Positions 24,102 through 32,102 of a stretch of 44,932 bases of DNA are shown in pieces. The translations under genes were made by a program, and so were the position numbers. The DNA is from Syntrophales bacterium. GTDB taxonomy: Bacteria; Desulfobacterota; Syntrophia; Syntrophales; CG2-30-49-12. Each line of letters begins with the position of its first letter. The first letter of the stretch is position 1. The stretch spans positions 1 through 44,932 of the forward strand of contig JASEGZ010000010.1 in the NCBI GenBank assembly GCA_030018935.1, in the 5' to 3' direction. The notes under the pieces were generated by a model. It had not been told where the DNA came from and ran no database searches. It saw nothing but the letters and a program-made list of their open reading frames with translations.

Positions 24102-25232
24102 ATGGACTTTAATTTTAATGAGGACCAGAGGATCTTAACAGATATGGCAAGAAAGTTTTTTGAGAAAGAAGCCCCCAAATCTCTGGTGAGGGAGTTGCTA
24201 CATGATAGCAAAGGTTATTCTCCTGAGTTGTGGCAGAAGATGGGCGAACTTGGATGGATGGGACTTGCCTTTGATGAGGAATATGGCGGTTACGGGGGTA
24301 GCTTCCTGGAGGTTGCCATCATCTTTGAAGAGACGGGAAGGGCAGGAGTTCCAACTCCCCTTTTCTCCACGGTAGTTCTCAGTGGTCTTTTACTTCAAGA
24401 TTCCGGCTCAGCGGAACTTAAGCGAAAGTATCTAACGAAGATAGCGAAAGGGGATTGTATCTCTACCCTCGCACTGGTCGGGAAGGCAGGAATCTATAGC
24501 AAGGGCGAGGTAGGTCTGGAAGCCAAGCCGGTGGGAGATCATTATCACATCAACGGAACGGCATCTTTCGTGCCCTATGCCCATGTGGCAGACAACATCA
24601 TCTGTGCGGCAAGGACACCATTGGCAAGCGGCGAAGGGGTAACACTTTTCGTGGTAGATGGTAAAGCCGAAGGTCTCGAGATAATTCCCTTAAAGACCAT
24701 TTCAGGAGAAGGTGTTGACTGTGTGGTGAACATGAGAGACGTAAAAGTAACCATAGAACAGATTGTTGGAGAACCGGGGAAGGGATGGGAATGTATCGAA
24801 AGGTTATGGCCCAAAATCGCTGTCGCACTCAGTTGTGAGTGTGTGGGAGGGATGAAGAAGGTGATGGAGCTGACCATCGCCCATGTCAATGGGAGGGTGC
24901 AATTTGGAAAGCCCCTGGCTGCACTCCAAATTGTCCAGCATATGTGTGCGGAAATGTTCATAAAGTCGGAAACATCGAGACATGCCGCGTACCATGCGGC
25001 CTGGCTCATCAGCGAAGGGCTTGAGTGTGAGAAAGAAGCCGCTATTGCCAAGTCATGGTGTGGCGAGGCCTTCAAGGATTTGACAAAAATTGCCCATCAG
25101 CTTACCGGCGGTATTGGTTTCACCGAAGAATTTGACCTCCATCTCTACACCAGGAACGCAAAAAAACTGGAATTGTTGTTCGGGGATGGGGCCTTTCATA
25201 GGAATGTAGTGGCAGGCAGTGTTGGACTGTAG
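24102..25232 (+). CDS. Acyl-CoA dehydrogenase, small-subunit (PimD-like) type
   Basis: A 376-residue acyl-CoA dehydrogenase starting MDFNFNEDQRILTDMARKFF. It has ELGWMGLAFDEEYGGYGG, VNGRVQFGKPLAALQIVQH and C-terminal QLTGGIGFTEEFDLHLYTRNAK. As in the 18013 protein, the catalytic-Glu region is replaced (LELLFGDGAFHRN). AGGAGGAG precedes the start. Probable partner of the 22683 chain; in known alpha-beta dehydrogenases only one chain type completes each active site. Confidence 0.85.
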   Translation: MDFNFNEDQRILTDMARKFFEKEAPKSLVRELLHDSKGYSPELWQKMGELGWMGLAFDEEYGGYGGSFLEVAIIFEETGRAGVPTPLFSTVVLSGLLLQDSGSAELKRKYLTKIAKGDCISTLALVGKAGIYSKGEVGLEAKPVGDHYHINGTASFVPYAHVADNIICAARTPLASGEGVTLFVVDGKAEGLEIIPLKTISGEGVDCVVNMRDVKVTIEQIVGEPGKGWECIERLWPKIAVALSCECVGGMKKVMELTIAHVNGRVQFGKPLAALQIVQHMCAEMFIKSETSRHAAYHAAWLISEGLECEKEAAIAKSWCGEAFKDLTKIAHQLTGGIGFTEEFDLHLYTRNAKKLELLFGDGAFHRNVVAGSVGL

Positions 25233-25272
25233 TTGCCACGGAAAACAAAATAGAAGGTTGTAAGAAGGGTTA

Positions 25273-25806
25273 ATGGGTGTGAAGGTAAAGATTGATCTGC
25301 ATACGCACCCTCTGGAAGCGACGGGCGATTCCATTCCCCGGATGGAAACGGTAAAAAAGATTATCGAACAGATAAAGAAACAGGGTCTGTCCGGGATTGC
25401 GGTTACCGAACATTGCAATAAGGATTATGGATTCAGGGTAAAAGAGATAGCCGACCGATATTTCCCCCATGAGGGAATTATAATCATTCCGGGCCAGGAG
25501 ATTCGCCTCCATAGCGAACACGTGGTGGAATTATTCCTGCGGGATAGGGTCTTCAGGTTCTGTGCGCACCCTTTCTTCGGGAACGGTTTTGATGATTTCC
25601 TCGCTAAAGAGGGAGGAAATATCCATGGGATCGAATTAAAGAACGCCTCCTGGCAGCTTCAAGAGGATAGAGTAAGGGAAGTGGCCGGAAGGTACAATCT
25701 CCTCCTTCTGGAGAATAGCGATGCCCATTCACTAAAAGATATAAGTTTTCATTACAACGAGATAGATCTCGAAGATCTCTACCGTTGTGGTAAAGGCAAG
25801 TCATAA
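25273..25806 (+). CDS. PHP-domain metal-dependent hydrolase
   Basis: A small (177 residues) PHP-family protein. Metal ligands lie in DLHTHPLE (residues 7-14), TEHCNKD, PGQEIRLHSEH, FCAHPFFGNGF and NSDAHSLKD. Standalone PHP proteins are phosphoesterases or related hydrolases. The substrate here is unknown. It is 40 bases after the dehydrogenase and in the same direction, so probably co-transcribed. Its last codons and TAA stop (GKGKS) come from the AAGTCAT heptamer repeat, so its original C-terminus may differ slightly. Confidence 0.8.
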   Translation: MGVKVKIDLHTHPLEATGDSIPRMETVKKIIEQIKKQGLSGIAVTEHCNKDYGFRVKEIADRYFPHEGIIIIPGQEIRLHSEHVVELFLRDRVFRFCAHPFFGNGFDDFLAKEGGNIHGIELKNASWQLQEDRVREVAGRYNLLLLENSDAHSLKDISFHYNEIDLEDLYRCGKGKS

Positions 25807-25825
25807 GTCGTAAGTCGTAAGTCAA
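25798..25825. repeat. Short AAGTCRT heptamer array at a gene end
   Basis: Four consecutive units AAGTCAT, AAGTCGT, AAGTCGT and AAGTCAA. The first supplies the last Lys-Ser codons and part of the TAA stop of the PHP gene. It is the same unit, in the same orientation relative to its gene, as the 13.5-copy array at the end of gltX. Confidence 0.9.
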
Positions 25826-25875
25826 AGGACATCAATAACAGATCTCTGTGAACTGGTACTGAAAGGAGTTTCATT

Positions 25876-27000
25876 ATGGGAGAAGAGTTAAAAGATCAAG
25901 AGAAGGTCGAAAAGCTGTATGAGGAGGCAAGGTCTGCATTGTCTGCAAGATACTACATGGATGCGGAAATGTTTTTTAAGCAGGCTTTGGAATTGCTGAA
26001 AGAGGCTAAAGATGAGAGCAAGGCCTCCGCATGTGAAAAAGAGATTGAAGATGTCCAGAAGGAAAGCGCCGCCTGCTCACCTGTTCCGGCCATAGATTAT
26101 CATGCCCACCCCATGTTCCGGGATGACCTGAGGAAGAATCCGGGACTTTTCATGGCTGCCAAACACTTCAGGCTGAAGGATGAGCTTATCCCGAAGGGTC
26201 TCGATGATATGTTGGAGGACATGGATAAGGCCAACGTGGAAAAGGCGGTAATAATGAGCCTGGATAGCTCCGCCTCTGAGCACTGGGCATTGAAAAAATC
26301 CATGTTGAGTAACGATGAAGTGGCAAAACTGGTCTCCCGTTATCCGGACAGATTCATCGGTTATGGCTCGGTAGATCCACGGAGAAAAGATGCGGTGGAG
26401 GAGACGGAGAGATGTATCAAGGAATTGAAGCTCAAGGGGATGAAATTCCATCCCGCCGCTGTGAGTACCTATCCCAATGACGAAAAGCTCTTCTATCCCA
26501 TTTATGAAAAGTGTGTGGAATTTAACGTCCCCGTGCAGAGCCACTGTGGGACAACAGGGATGTATTTTACAAAAATCAAGTATATGATGCCTCTCCTTTA
26601 TGACGATGTGGCCGTGGATTTTCCCACTTTAAAACTGGTGCTCCTCCACTACGGCGTTGGAGGATGGCATGACCAGGCCATGTCTCTGGCCTTCAGGCAT
26701 CCCAATGTCTATCTTGATATATCAGGCTCTTCTCCCAGGATATATCCGCAAAGTCTTATTGTGTCTGCCAATACCCCCTTCTATCAGGGAAAGATTCTTT
26801 TCGGAACAGATTATCCCTTTGTGGGCATGCAATCATGGTTTAAGGCCTTCAAACAACTTAAAGGGTTCGGCTGGAGTGAGGAGACCCAGAGAAAGGTATT
26901 GAGGGAGAATTGTATACATTTACATGAATCGGAACCCGTTTCGCCCCTCGATATCTTAAGAAAGGAGGGTGTTGATGTTCCTCCCGGCGCCAAGAGATAG
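25876..27000 (+). CDS. Amidohydrolase-2 (ACMSD-like) family protein with N-terminal helical domain
   Basis: A 374-residue protein. Residues 10-65 form a TPR-like helical pair rich in Glu, Lys and Ala. From residue 72 an amidohydrolase barrel follows, with complete motifs: AIDYHAHPMF (His76, His78), GMKFHPAA, VQSHCGTTG, VLLHYGVGG and ILFGTDYPFVG with the catalytic Asp. ACMSD relatives are zinc-dependent decarboxylases or hydrolases acting on carboxylated rings, which would suit the cluster. Ribosome site AAAGGAG. The extra N-terminal domain may bind a partner, perhaps the degenerate family member at 16995; that is inference. Confidence 0.82.
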   Translation: MGEELKDQEKVEKLYEEARSALSARYYMDAEMFFKQALELLKEAKDESKASACEKEIEDVQKESAACSPVPAIDYHAHPMFRDDLRKNPGLFMAAKHFRLKDELIPKGLDDMLEDMDKANVEKAVIMSLDSSASEHWALKKSMLSNDEVAKLVSRYPDRFIGYGSVDPRRKDAVEETERCIKELKLKGMKFHPAAVSTYPNDEKLFYPIYEKCVEFNVPVQSHCGTTGMYFTKIKYMMPLLYDDVAVDFPTLKLVLLHYGVGGWHDQAMSLAFRHPNVYLDISGSSPRIYPQSLIVSANTPFYQGKILFGTDYPFVGMQSWFKAFKQLKGFGWSEETQRKVLRENCIHLHESEPVSPLDILRKEGVDVPPGAKR

Positions 27001-27059
27001 TAATAACAGCCGTTGAATATCCGATTTACGAGAAATATCGCAGGAGGTAGATAGAGATA

Positions 27060-28631
27060 ATGAGCGCAAGAAAAACAGAGAGAAGTTATGAAGAGATCTA
27101 TCAAGAATACCGAGGGAGAAGAGAAAAGATAGAAAAAATGGGCGGAGACAAGGCTGTCCAGAAACAGCATGAGGGATCGAAGTTAACCGCCCGGGAAAGA
27201 TTGGACTATTTCTTTGATCAGGGGACCTTTACAGAAATCGGTCTCTTTGTGGAACATCGTACCACCGCCTTCGGGCTAGGGGAAAAAGAGATCCCCGCGG
27301 AGGGAGTTGTCGTTGGTTTTGGAAAGGTCAACGGAAGGTATGTCATGGCTGCCGCCGAGGATTATACCACCATGGCCGGCACTTTTGGCGAATACCATGG
27401 GAAAAAATTTTCGGAAGCTATCAGGATGGCAAAGGAAAAGGGGGTCCCCTTCGTGGGATTGAACGATTCAGGGGGCGCCCGGCTTCAGGAGGGGATGGAT
27501 ACCCTGGAGTCCTATGGCTGGCTGTTCAGGGAGCAGATACTTGCCTCGGGCATTATCCCCCAGATTGCTATCATCATGGGACCATGCCTGGGGGGGCAGG
27601 CATATCACCCCATCATGCAGGATTTCCTCATTCAGTGTAAAAAGACAGGTTTTATGGGAATAGCAGGACCGGCCTTTGTCAAAACCCAGTTAGGCGAGGA
27701 GATCAGCTTGGAGAAACTCTGCGGGGTGCCTGCCCATGCCATCATCAGTGGTCAGACACACGTAGTGGCAGAAGATGATAGGGACGCCCTGGATAAGGCT
27801 AAAAAAATCCTGAGCTTTCTTCCCTCCAACAATAGAGAGACGCCTCCGGTAACAGATGCGGATGACGACCCGGAAAGGGTCGCCTATGAACTTGATGAGA
27901 TGCTCCCCGTCCAACCATCCACCCCTTTTGATATGCATAAGGTTATCGAAAGGATCGTAGATAATGGGGATTTCTTTGAACTTTTCCCGGACTTTGCCCG
28001 GAATGTAATCATAGGTTTTGCCCGTTTTCATGGCCGTCCAACGGGTATTGTGGCCAGTCAGCCCAACTGGTTAGGGGGGGTTATCAATTGTGACGCCGCT
28101 GATAAAGTTGCCAGATTCGTTAGATTCTGTGACCTCTTTAATATTCCCCTCGTAAACCTCCACGATACCCCTGCTTTTATGATCGGTTCCAGGGAAGAAC
28201 ACAAGGGGATTTTAAGGCATGGGGCAAAGATGCTCTATTGCTATATTGATGCTACCGTGCCAAAGATTAGCGTTATCCTGAGAAAGTCCTTTGCCGGGGC
28301 CTATCTTGCCATGTGCTGCAAGGATACGGGAGCTGATTTAGTTTATGCCTGGCCCAATGCCCGCATATCTATCGTAGGGGCGGAGACAGCGGCCAGCGTC
28401 ATCTTTGCCAGAGAGATAAAAGAGGCCGATGATCCGGCCAGGGTAAGGAGCGAAAGGATCGAAGGGTATCGAAGTATCTATGAAAACCCCTACAAAGGGG
28501 CAGAGCGTGGGTATATAGATGACATCATTATGCCCCACGATACGAGAAAGTTTATCGTCCGTTCTCTGGATATACTGAAAAATAAAACGGACACTCGACC
28601 CTTCAGGAAATACTCAAACATCAATCTCTAA
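27060..28631 (+). CDS. Acyl-CoA carboxylase/decarboxylase carboxyltransferase subunit
   Basis: A 523-residue carboxyltransferase of the propionyl-CoA/methylmalonyl-CoA/glutaconyl-CoA family. It has KLTARERLDYFFDQGTF, the oxyanion segment NDSGGARLQEGMD, GPCLGGQAYHP and, in the second half, LHDTPAFMIGSREEHKG and RKSFAGAYLAMCCKD. It moves CO2 between carboxybiotin and an acyl-CoA. No biotin carrier, biotin carboxylase or sodium-pump subunit is nearby, so partners are elsewhere. Placed before a B12 mutase, a malonyl-type substrate such as methylmalonyl-CoA is plausible; glutaconyl-CoA from ring degradation is an alternative. Confidence 0.88.
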   Translation: MSARKTERSYEEIYQEYRGRREKIEKMGGDKAVQKQHEGSKLTARERLDYFFDQGTFTEIGLFVEHRTTAFGLGEKEIPAEGVVVGFGKVNGRYVMAAAEDYTTMAGTFGEYHGKKFSEAIRMAKEKGVPFVGLNDSGGARLQEGMDTLESYGWLFREQILASGIIPQIAIIMGPCLGGQAYHPIMQDFLIQCKKTGFMGIAGPAFVKTQLGEEISLEKLCGVPAHAIISGQTHVVAEDDRDALDKAKKILSFLPSNNRETPPVTDADDDPERVAYELDEMLPVQPSTPFDMHKVIERIVDNGDFFELFPDFARNVIIGFARFHGRPTGIVASQPNWLGGVINCDAADKVARFVRFCDLFNIPLVNLHDTPAFMIGSREEHKGILRHGAKMLYCYIDATVPKISVILRKSFAGAYLAMCCKDTGADLVYAWPNARISIVGAETAASVIFAREIKEADDPARVRSERIEGYRSIYENPYKGAERGYIDDIIMPHDTRKFIVRSLDILKNKTDTRPFRKYSNINL

Positions 28632-28881
28632 TACATACCTAACCCGCATAAAGCGGAAAAGTGACTAAAGTGAATTAAAGTGTGAAGCGCCTAAATTTTC
28701 TGATTTTTCTGTAACTTTGAGAGCTTTGAAATTTGGATTCATCCGCGCTCAAAAATCTAAGGTCTCAACTTCAGGCATTTTAGCTCACTCCAAACTTCAC
28801 ACTCATCTATATTTTTTATCGCTCGCCCACCCAAAACGGCTTATCGTTAATCAATCATCATCAAAAACAGGAGATGATATT
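28632..28881. other. Non-coding gap with degenerate repeats
   Basis: Begins with short AAAGTG-type repeats (ACTAAAGTG, ATTAAAGTG), similar in style to the AAAGTTGG repeats in the first 100 bases of the window. TTGAGAGCTTTGAAA at 28717 starts a partial copy of the 22444 element; both copies could encode a peptide beginning MRALK. The frame stays open into the mutase gene, but nothing resembling mutase sequence precedes 28882. No separate gene is supported. Confidence 0.6.
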
Positions 28882-30618
28882 ATGAAAGATGATCGGAAGG
28901 CAATAGAGGAGAGAGAAAAGCGATGGAAGGAAACCACGCTCAAGACAAACCTTGAGAAACTAAAAAGGGACAAACCGTATACTCGGATTCATACCCCTCT
29001 TGATCTTAGGGAGGACTGGAATTTCTTGGATGACCTAGGTTTCCCCGGTGAATACCCCTTTACCCGGTCGGGTTTCGCGACTTTCAACCCCCCTTTGGAC
29101 AGAGGCATAGACTCCGGCGCCATGGTATCCAGTGGTGTCAGGTCAAGAGCGGGAGAGTACAGTGGGTTCGGCAGGGCCGAGGATACTCGCGACCTCTGGC
29201 GCAGTGAAGGCCGAAGAGGAGCCAACATCGCCTTTGACCTGCCGACGCAGTGCGGCTACGATTCCGATAATCCTCTTGTTGAGGGAGAAGTGGGGGGCAC
29301 CGGCGTGGCAATAGATACTTTAGAGGACTTCGCCACGCTGTACGACGCGTTTGAAGGGGTGGTAACCCTCGACCAGATGGCATCCAACTGGACCATAAAT
29401 GCACCGGTGAACATAATCCTGGCTATGTACATTGCTTTGGCAGAAAAGCAAGGCGTTCCCATAGCCAAACTCAGGGGAACCCCCCAGAATGATATTCTAA
29501 AGGAAATACTGGGGAGGGGTACCCACATATTTCCTGTGGATCCTTCCATGAGGATGATACGCGATACTATAACGTTCTGCACAAAATATCTGCCTCTCTT
29601 CAACACCATCAGCATTTCCGGGGACCACATGCGACAGGCCGGGGCGCTGACACAACCACAGATAATAGCCTTCACATTTTCCAATGCCATCGCCTACATT
29701 AGATTAGGGCTGTCCACGGGGCTAAGTATAGATGAGTTTGTGCCGCGTTTCACCTTTCTCGGTTTAGGAGGCGGCCCCGAGTTTTTTCGTGAGATAGCTA
29801 TGTGGCGGGCAGCCAGAAGGATGTGGGCGAAGATCATGAAAGAACGCTTTGGCGCTACCAGCCAGAGAATAATGACGTTGCGGTCTGCATATTTTGCAAG
29901 ACATGACGCCGACTGGTGCACAAAACAGCGGCCCTTAAACAATTTGATTCGTGGCGTTATCGGGGGCATTGCTGGATGCTTTGCCGGTGGTCAAGCCTCA
30001 GGAGGTATACCTTTTGATGAGCCCCTGGGGCTCGGCTGGAGTTACGAGGCGCGACAGCTTAGAGATGACGCCACCAGGATAATGAGGTATGAATCTCGTC
30101 TGGAGGAAGTTATTGATCCACTGGCGGGTTCCTACTATGTAGAATCTTTGACCGACCAGATCGAGGAAGAGGCATGGAAATTCATCCACGAAATTGATTC
30201 ATTGGGTGGGGCTGTGGAGGCCATAAAGAGTGGTTGGTCTCAACGTCTGATGGCACGTCAGGCTTGGGAGCATCAATCTCAGATAGAACGAGGTGAGACG
30301 ATAATCGTGGGAGTTAATAAATTCACGGGCGAAAACGAACTCGACGTGCTTCCCCAGATGATTGTAGCCCATCCTTACGATGCCAAGAAGAGGGCAGAGG
30401 CGGAAGAATTGCAGATTGCCAAACTGAAGAAAATCAAGGCCGAGAGAGACAATAACCTGGTGCATTCCGAACTCAAAAAGATAGAGGATGCGGCCAAAAA
30501 GGAAGACGAAAATCTGATACCCTATTTCGTTGGTGCGGTCAAGGCACAGGTCACACTCGGTGAGATATGCGGAGTATTGAGGAACGTTTTTGGGGAGTAT
30601 CAGGAGGCGGGCATATAG
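28882..30618 (+). CDS. Divergent coenzyme-B12 acyl-CoA mutase, large (substrate-binding) subunit
   Basis: A 578-residue relative of methylmalonyl-CoA mutase without the C-terminal B12-binding domain. The framework is clear: FPGEYPFTR, NIAFDLPTQCGYDSDNP, GTPQNDILKE, SISGDHM and IDPLAGSYYVESLTD. Residues equivalent to the substrate-carboxylate ligands Tyr89 and Arg207 are kept (Tyr93, Arg212), as is His244 (His249), but Tyr243 is Asp (Asp248). The near-invariant TQSLHTNSxDEA segment is replaced by GQASGGIPFDEP (residues 370-381). This points to a different acyl chain. The small B12 subunit is not in the window. ACAGGAGATGATATT precedes the chosen ATG. Confidence 0.88.
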   Translation: MKDDRKAIEEREKRWKETTLKTNLEKLKRDKPYTRIHTPLDLREDWNFLDDLGFPGEYPFTRSGFATFNPPLDRGIDSGAMVSSGVRSRAGEYSGFGRAEDTRDLWRSEGRRGANIAFDLPTQCGYDSDNPLVEGEVGGTGVAIDTLEDFATLYDAFEGVVTLDQMASNWTINAPVNIILAMYIALAEKQGVPIAKLRGTPQNDILKEILGRGTHIFPVDPSMRMIRDTITFCTKYLPLFNTISISGDHMRQAGALTQPQIIAFTFSNAIAYIRLGLSTGLSIDEFVPRFTFLGLGGGPEFFREIAMWRAARRMWAKIMKERFGATSQRIMTLRSAYFARHDADWCTKQRPLNNLIRGVIGGIAGCFAGGQASGGIPFDEPLGLGWSYEARQLRDDATRIMRYESRLEEVIDPLAGSYYVESLTDQIEEEAWKFIHEIDSLGGAVEAIKSGWSQRLMARQAWEHQSQIERGETIIVGVNKFTGENELDVLPQMIVAHPYDAKKRAEAEELQIAKLKKIKAERDNNLVHSELKKIEDAAKKEDENLIPYFVGAVKAQVTLGEICGVLRNVFGEYQEAGI

Positions 30619-30854
30619 ATCAGGAATTGAAGGACAATGAGAAGATAAGGAGGTGGGATCATCGAATCTTTCCTCTTGACAAACGTCCTAAGGAGAGGTG
30701 GTGTTAGATCACCCAACCTGAAATTGGGAAATCGGTAGGAGGTTATAGATTACAGTGCAGTTAGTCAAGCCAGGAAGAGGTTGTGGATGAGGTTGAAACG
30801 CTAAGCAAAGTTGAAGAAAAGATTCGACCCATTATCCGCTACTGTTAGTAGTTA
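30619..30854. other. Gap without a supported gene
   Basis: No complete reading frame. A 28-codon open stretch without a start (from about 30763, ending EEKIRPIIRYC) might be the tail of a lost gene, but I cannot identify it. GC content falls from here into the beta-propeller gene, consistent with a boundary between the acyl-CoA cluster and foreign-looking DNA. Confidence 0.4.
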
Positions 30855-31928
30855 ATGAAACTTCTGGTATTAATATTATTCTACATACTATTTCTCGGCA
30901 ATAATGCCTATCCTGTCAATCTTGAAAAGATAAAATGCTTTAAGGCTGACGGGGCACCAAAATCAATAGCTATTAGTCCTCGGGGCGATATTGCTGTAGT
31001 GAGTAATCTTGAAGGTGGAAGTGTATGGCTTATAGATACAGTTACAAAAAAGGTATTGAAAAAAATAAAATTTAAAAAAACTCCCGGTACTGGTTTTAAC
31101 TATCAAAAGAGGATAAAAATTCCTTCGTTTCAAGAAAAACCTATAGAAAGCGCCTTTTCAAATGGAGACAGATACATCTGGATATCGCTTCATAATGCAG
31201 GGGGGGTGGTAATCTATGATAGAAAAGAGAAGCTGGAGGGGAAGTCATCTTATAAAAAGGCATGGATATATGATACGTCAAATGACACTACAAAAATAAT
31301 GAAACTCCCATTTATAAAAACTGGCGTAACACCTAAGGTGATAGCTGTTTCTCCAGACGATAATTGGGTATATGTTACCAACTGGCATTCTAATGATGTT
31401 TCGGTAATCAATGCCCGCACATTCGAAAAACTGAAAAATATGAAGGTCATCCGAATCCCCCGTGGTATTATATTTACCCCTGATGGGGAATATGCCTTTG
31501 TTGCAAATATGGGTTCAAATTACCTGTCAAAGATTGATGTTGTCACTCACAATGTAATTGAAAATAAAGTGGTAGGGTTTAATCCCCGCCATCTCGTTAT
31601 CAGCGGTGATGGAAAGTATCTTTATATCTCACTGAATATGCCAGGACTTATAAAGAAATTTGATGTACAGAGGGGAATGTTAATTGCGACTACAGCAGTG
31701 GGGAAAATGCATAGAACTATTGATCTTTCAAATGATGGTCGGTATCTTTTTGTTGCCAACTATGGCGACAACAGCATTACAATCGTGAATACTGAAGCGA
31801 TGTCAGTGATAAAGACTTTTTCTGATCAATTGCGCCCTTGCGGTTTATGCTTCTCTAAAGACAGAAAGGAGCTATGGGTTACAAACTATTATAGTAATAC
31901 TGTTTGTATCTATAAATTTGCTGAGTAA
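30855..31928 (+). CDS. Secreted YncE-like beta-propeller protein
   Basis: A 357-residue protein with a signal peptide (MKLLVLILFYILFLGNNAYP). About six or seven repeated blades follow, each with a phrase like ISPRGDIAVVSNLEGGSVWLID, VSPDDNWVYVTNWHSNDVSV or SNDGRYLFVANYGDNSIT. Such YVTN/NHL-like propellers are periplasmic or surface binding proteins. No catalytic residues are assignable. Codons are more AT-rich than in the neighbouring mutase, which suggests separate acquisition. The ribosome site is poor. No functional link to either flanking cluster is evident, although metal or cytochrome association is common in the family. Confidence 0.8.
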   Translation: MKLLVLILFYILFLGNNAYPVNLEKIKCFKADGAPKSIAISPRGDIAVVSNLEGGSVWLIDTVTKKVLKKIKFKKTPGTGFNYQKRIKIPSFQEKPIESAFSNGDRYIWISLHNAGGVVIYDRKEKLEGKSSYKKAWIYDTSNDTTKIMKLPFIKTGVTPKVIAVSPDDNWVYVTNWHSNDVSVINARTFEKLKNMKVIRIPRGIIFTPDGEYAFVANMGSNYLSKIDVVTHNVIENKVVGFNPRHLVISGDGKYLYISLNMPGLIKKFDVQRGMLIATTAVGKMHRTIDLSNDGRYLFVANYGDNSITIVNTEAMSVIKTFSDQLRPCGLCFSKDRKELWVTNYYSNTVCIYKFAE

Positions 31929-31955
31929 TTGTCAAACAGATAATCGGCTGAAGTC

Positions 31956-31979
31956 CAAATGCCCCTGCGGGGCACTTTG
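31956..31979 (+). terminator. Small GC hairpin after the beta-propeller gene
   Basis: TGCCCC and GGGGCA around a three-base loop, flanked by partly pairing AAA/CTTT, 28 bases after the stop codon. No clear U-run follows, so it is a weak terminator at best. Confidence 0.35.
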
Positions 31980-32102
31980 CTCATCCACCAGCCCGATGGT
32001 CAATGGTCAATAATGTATTAAGTGCTTACAGAGTAAAATTTCACAAACTGGTAAGGAGGATAACACTCCACAATAAGAGGGCATTCTGCGAGGAAGGATG
32101 AG

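Noticed and set aside
28717-28881. N-terminal extension of the mutase from a TTG
   Set aside because: The sequence is a repeat copy, not mutase-like, and a good ribosome site precedes the ATG at 28882.
30763-30849. Coding-like tail ending EEKIRPIIRYC
   Set aside because: No start codon, an upstream stop, and no recognisable family; kept only as a possible remnant.
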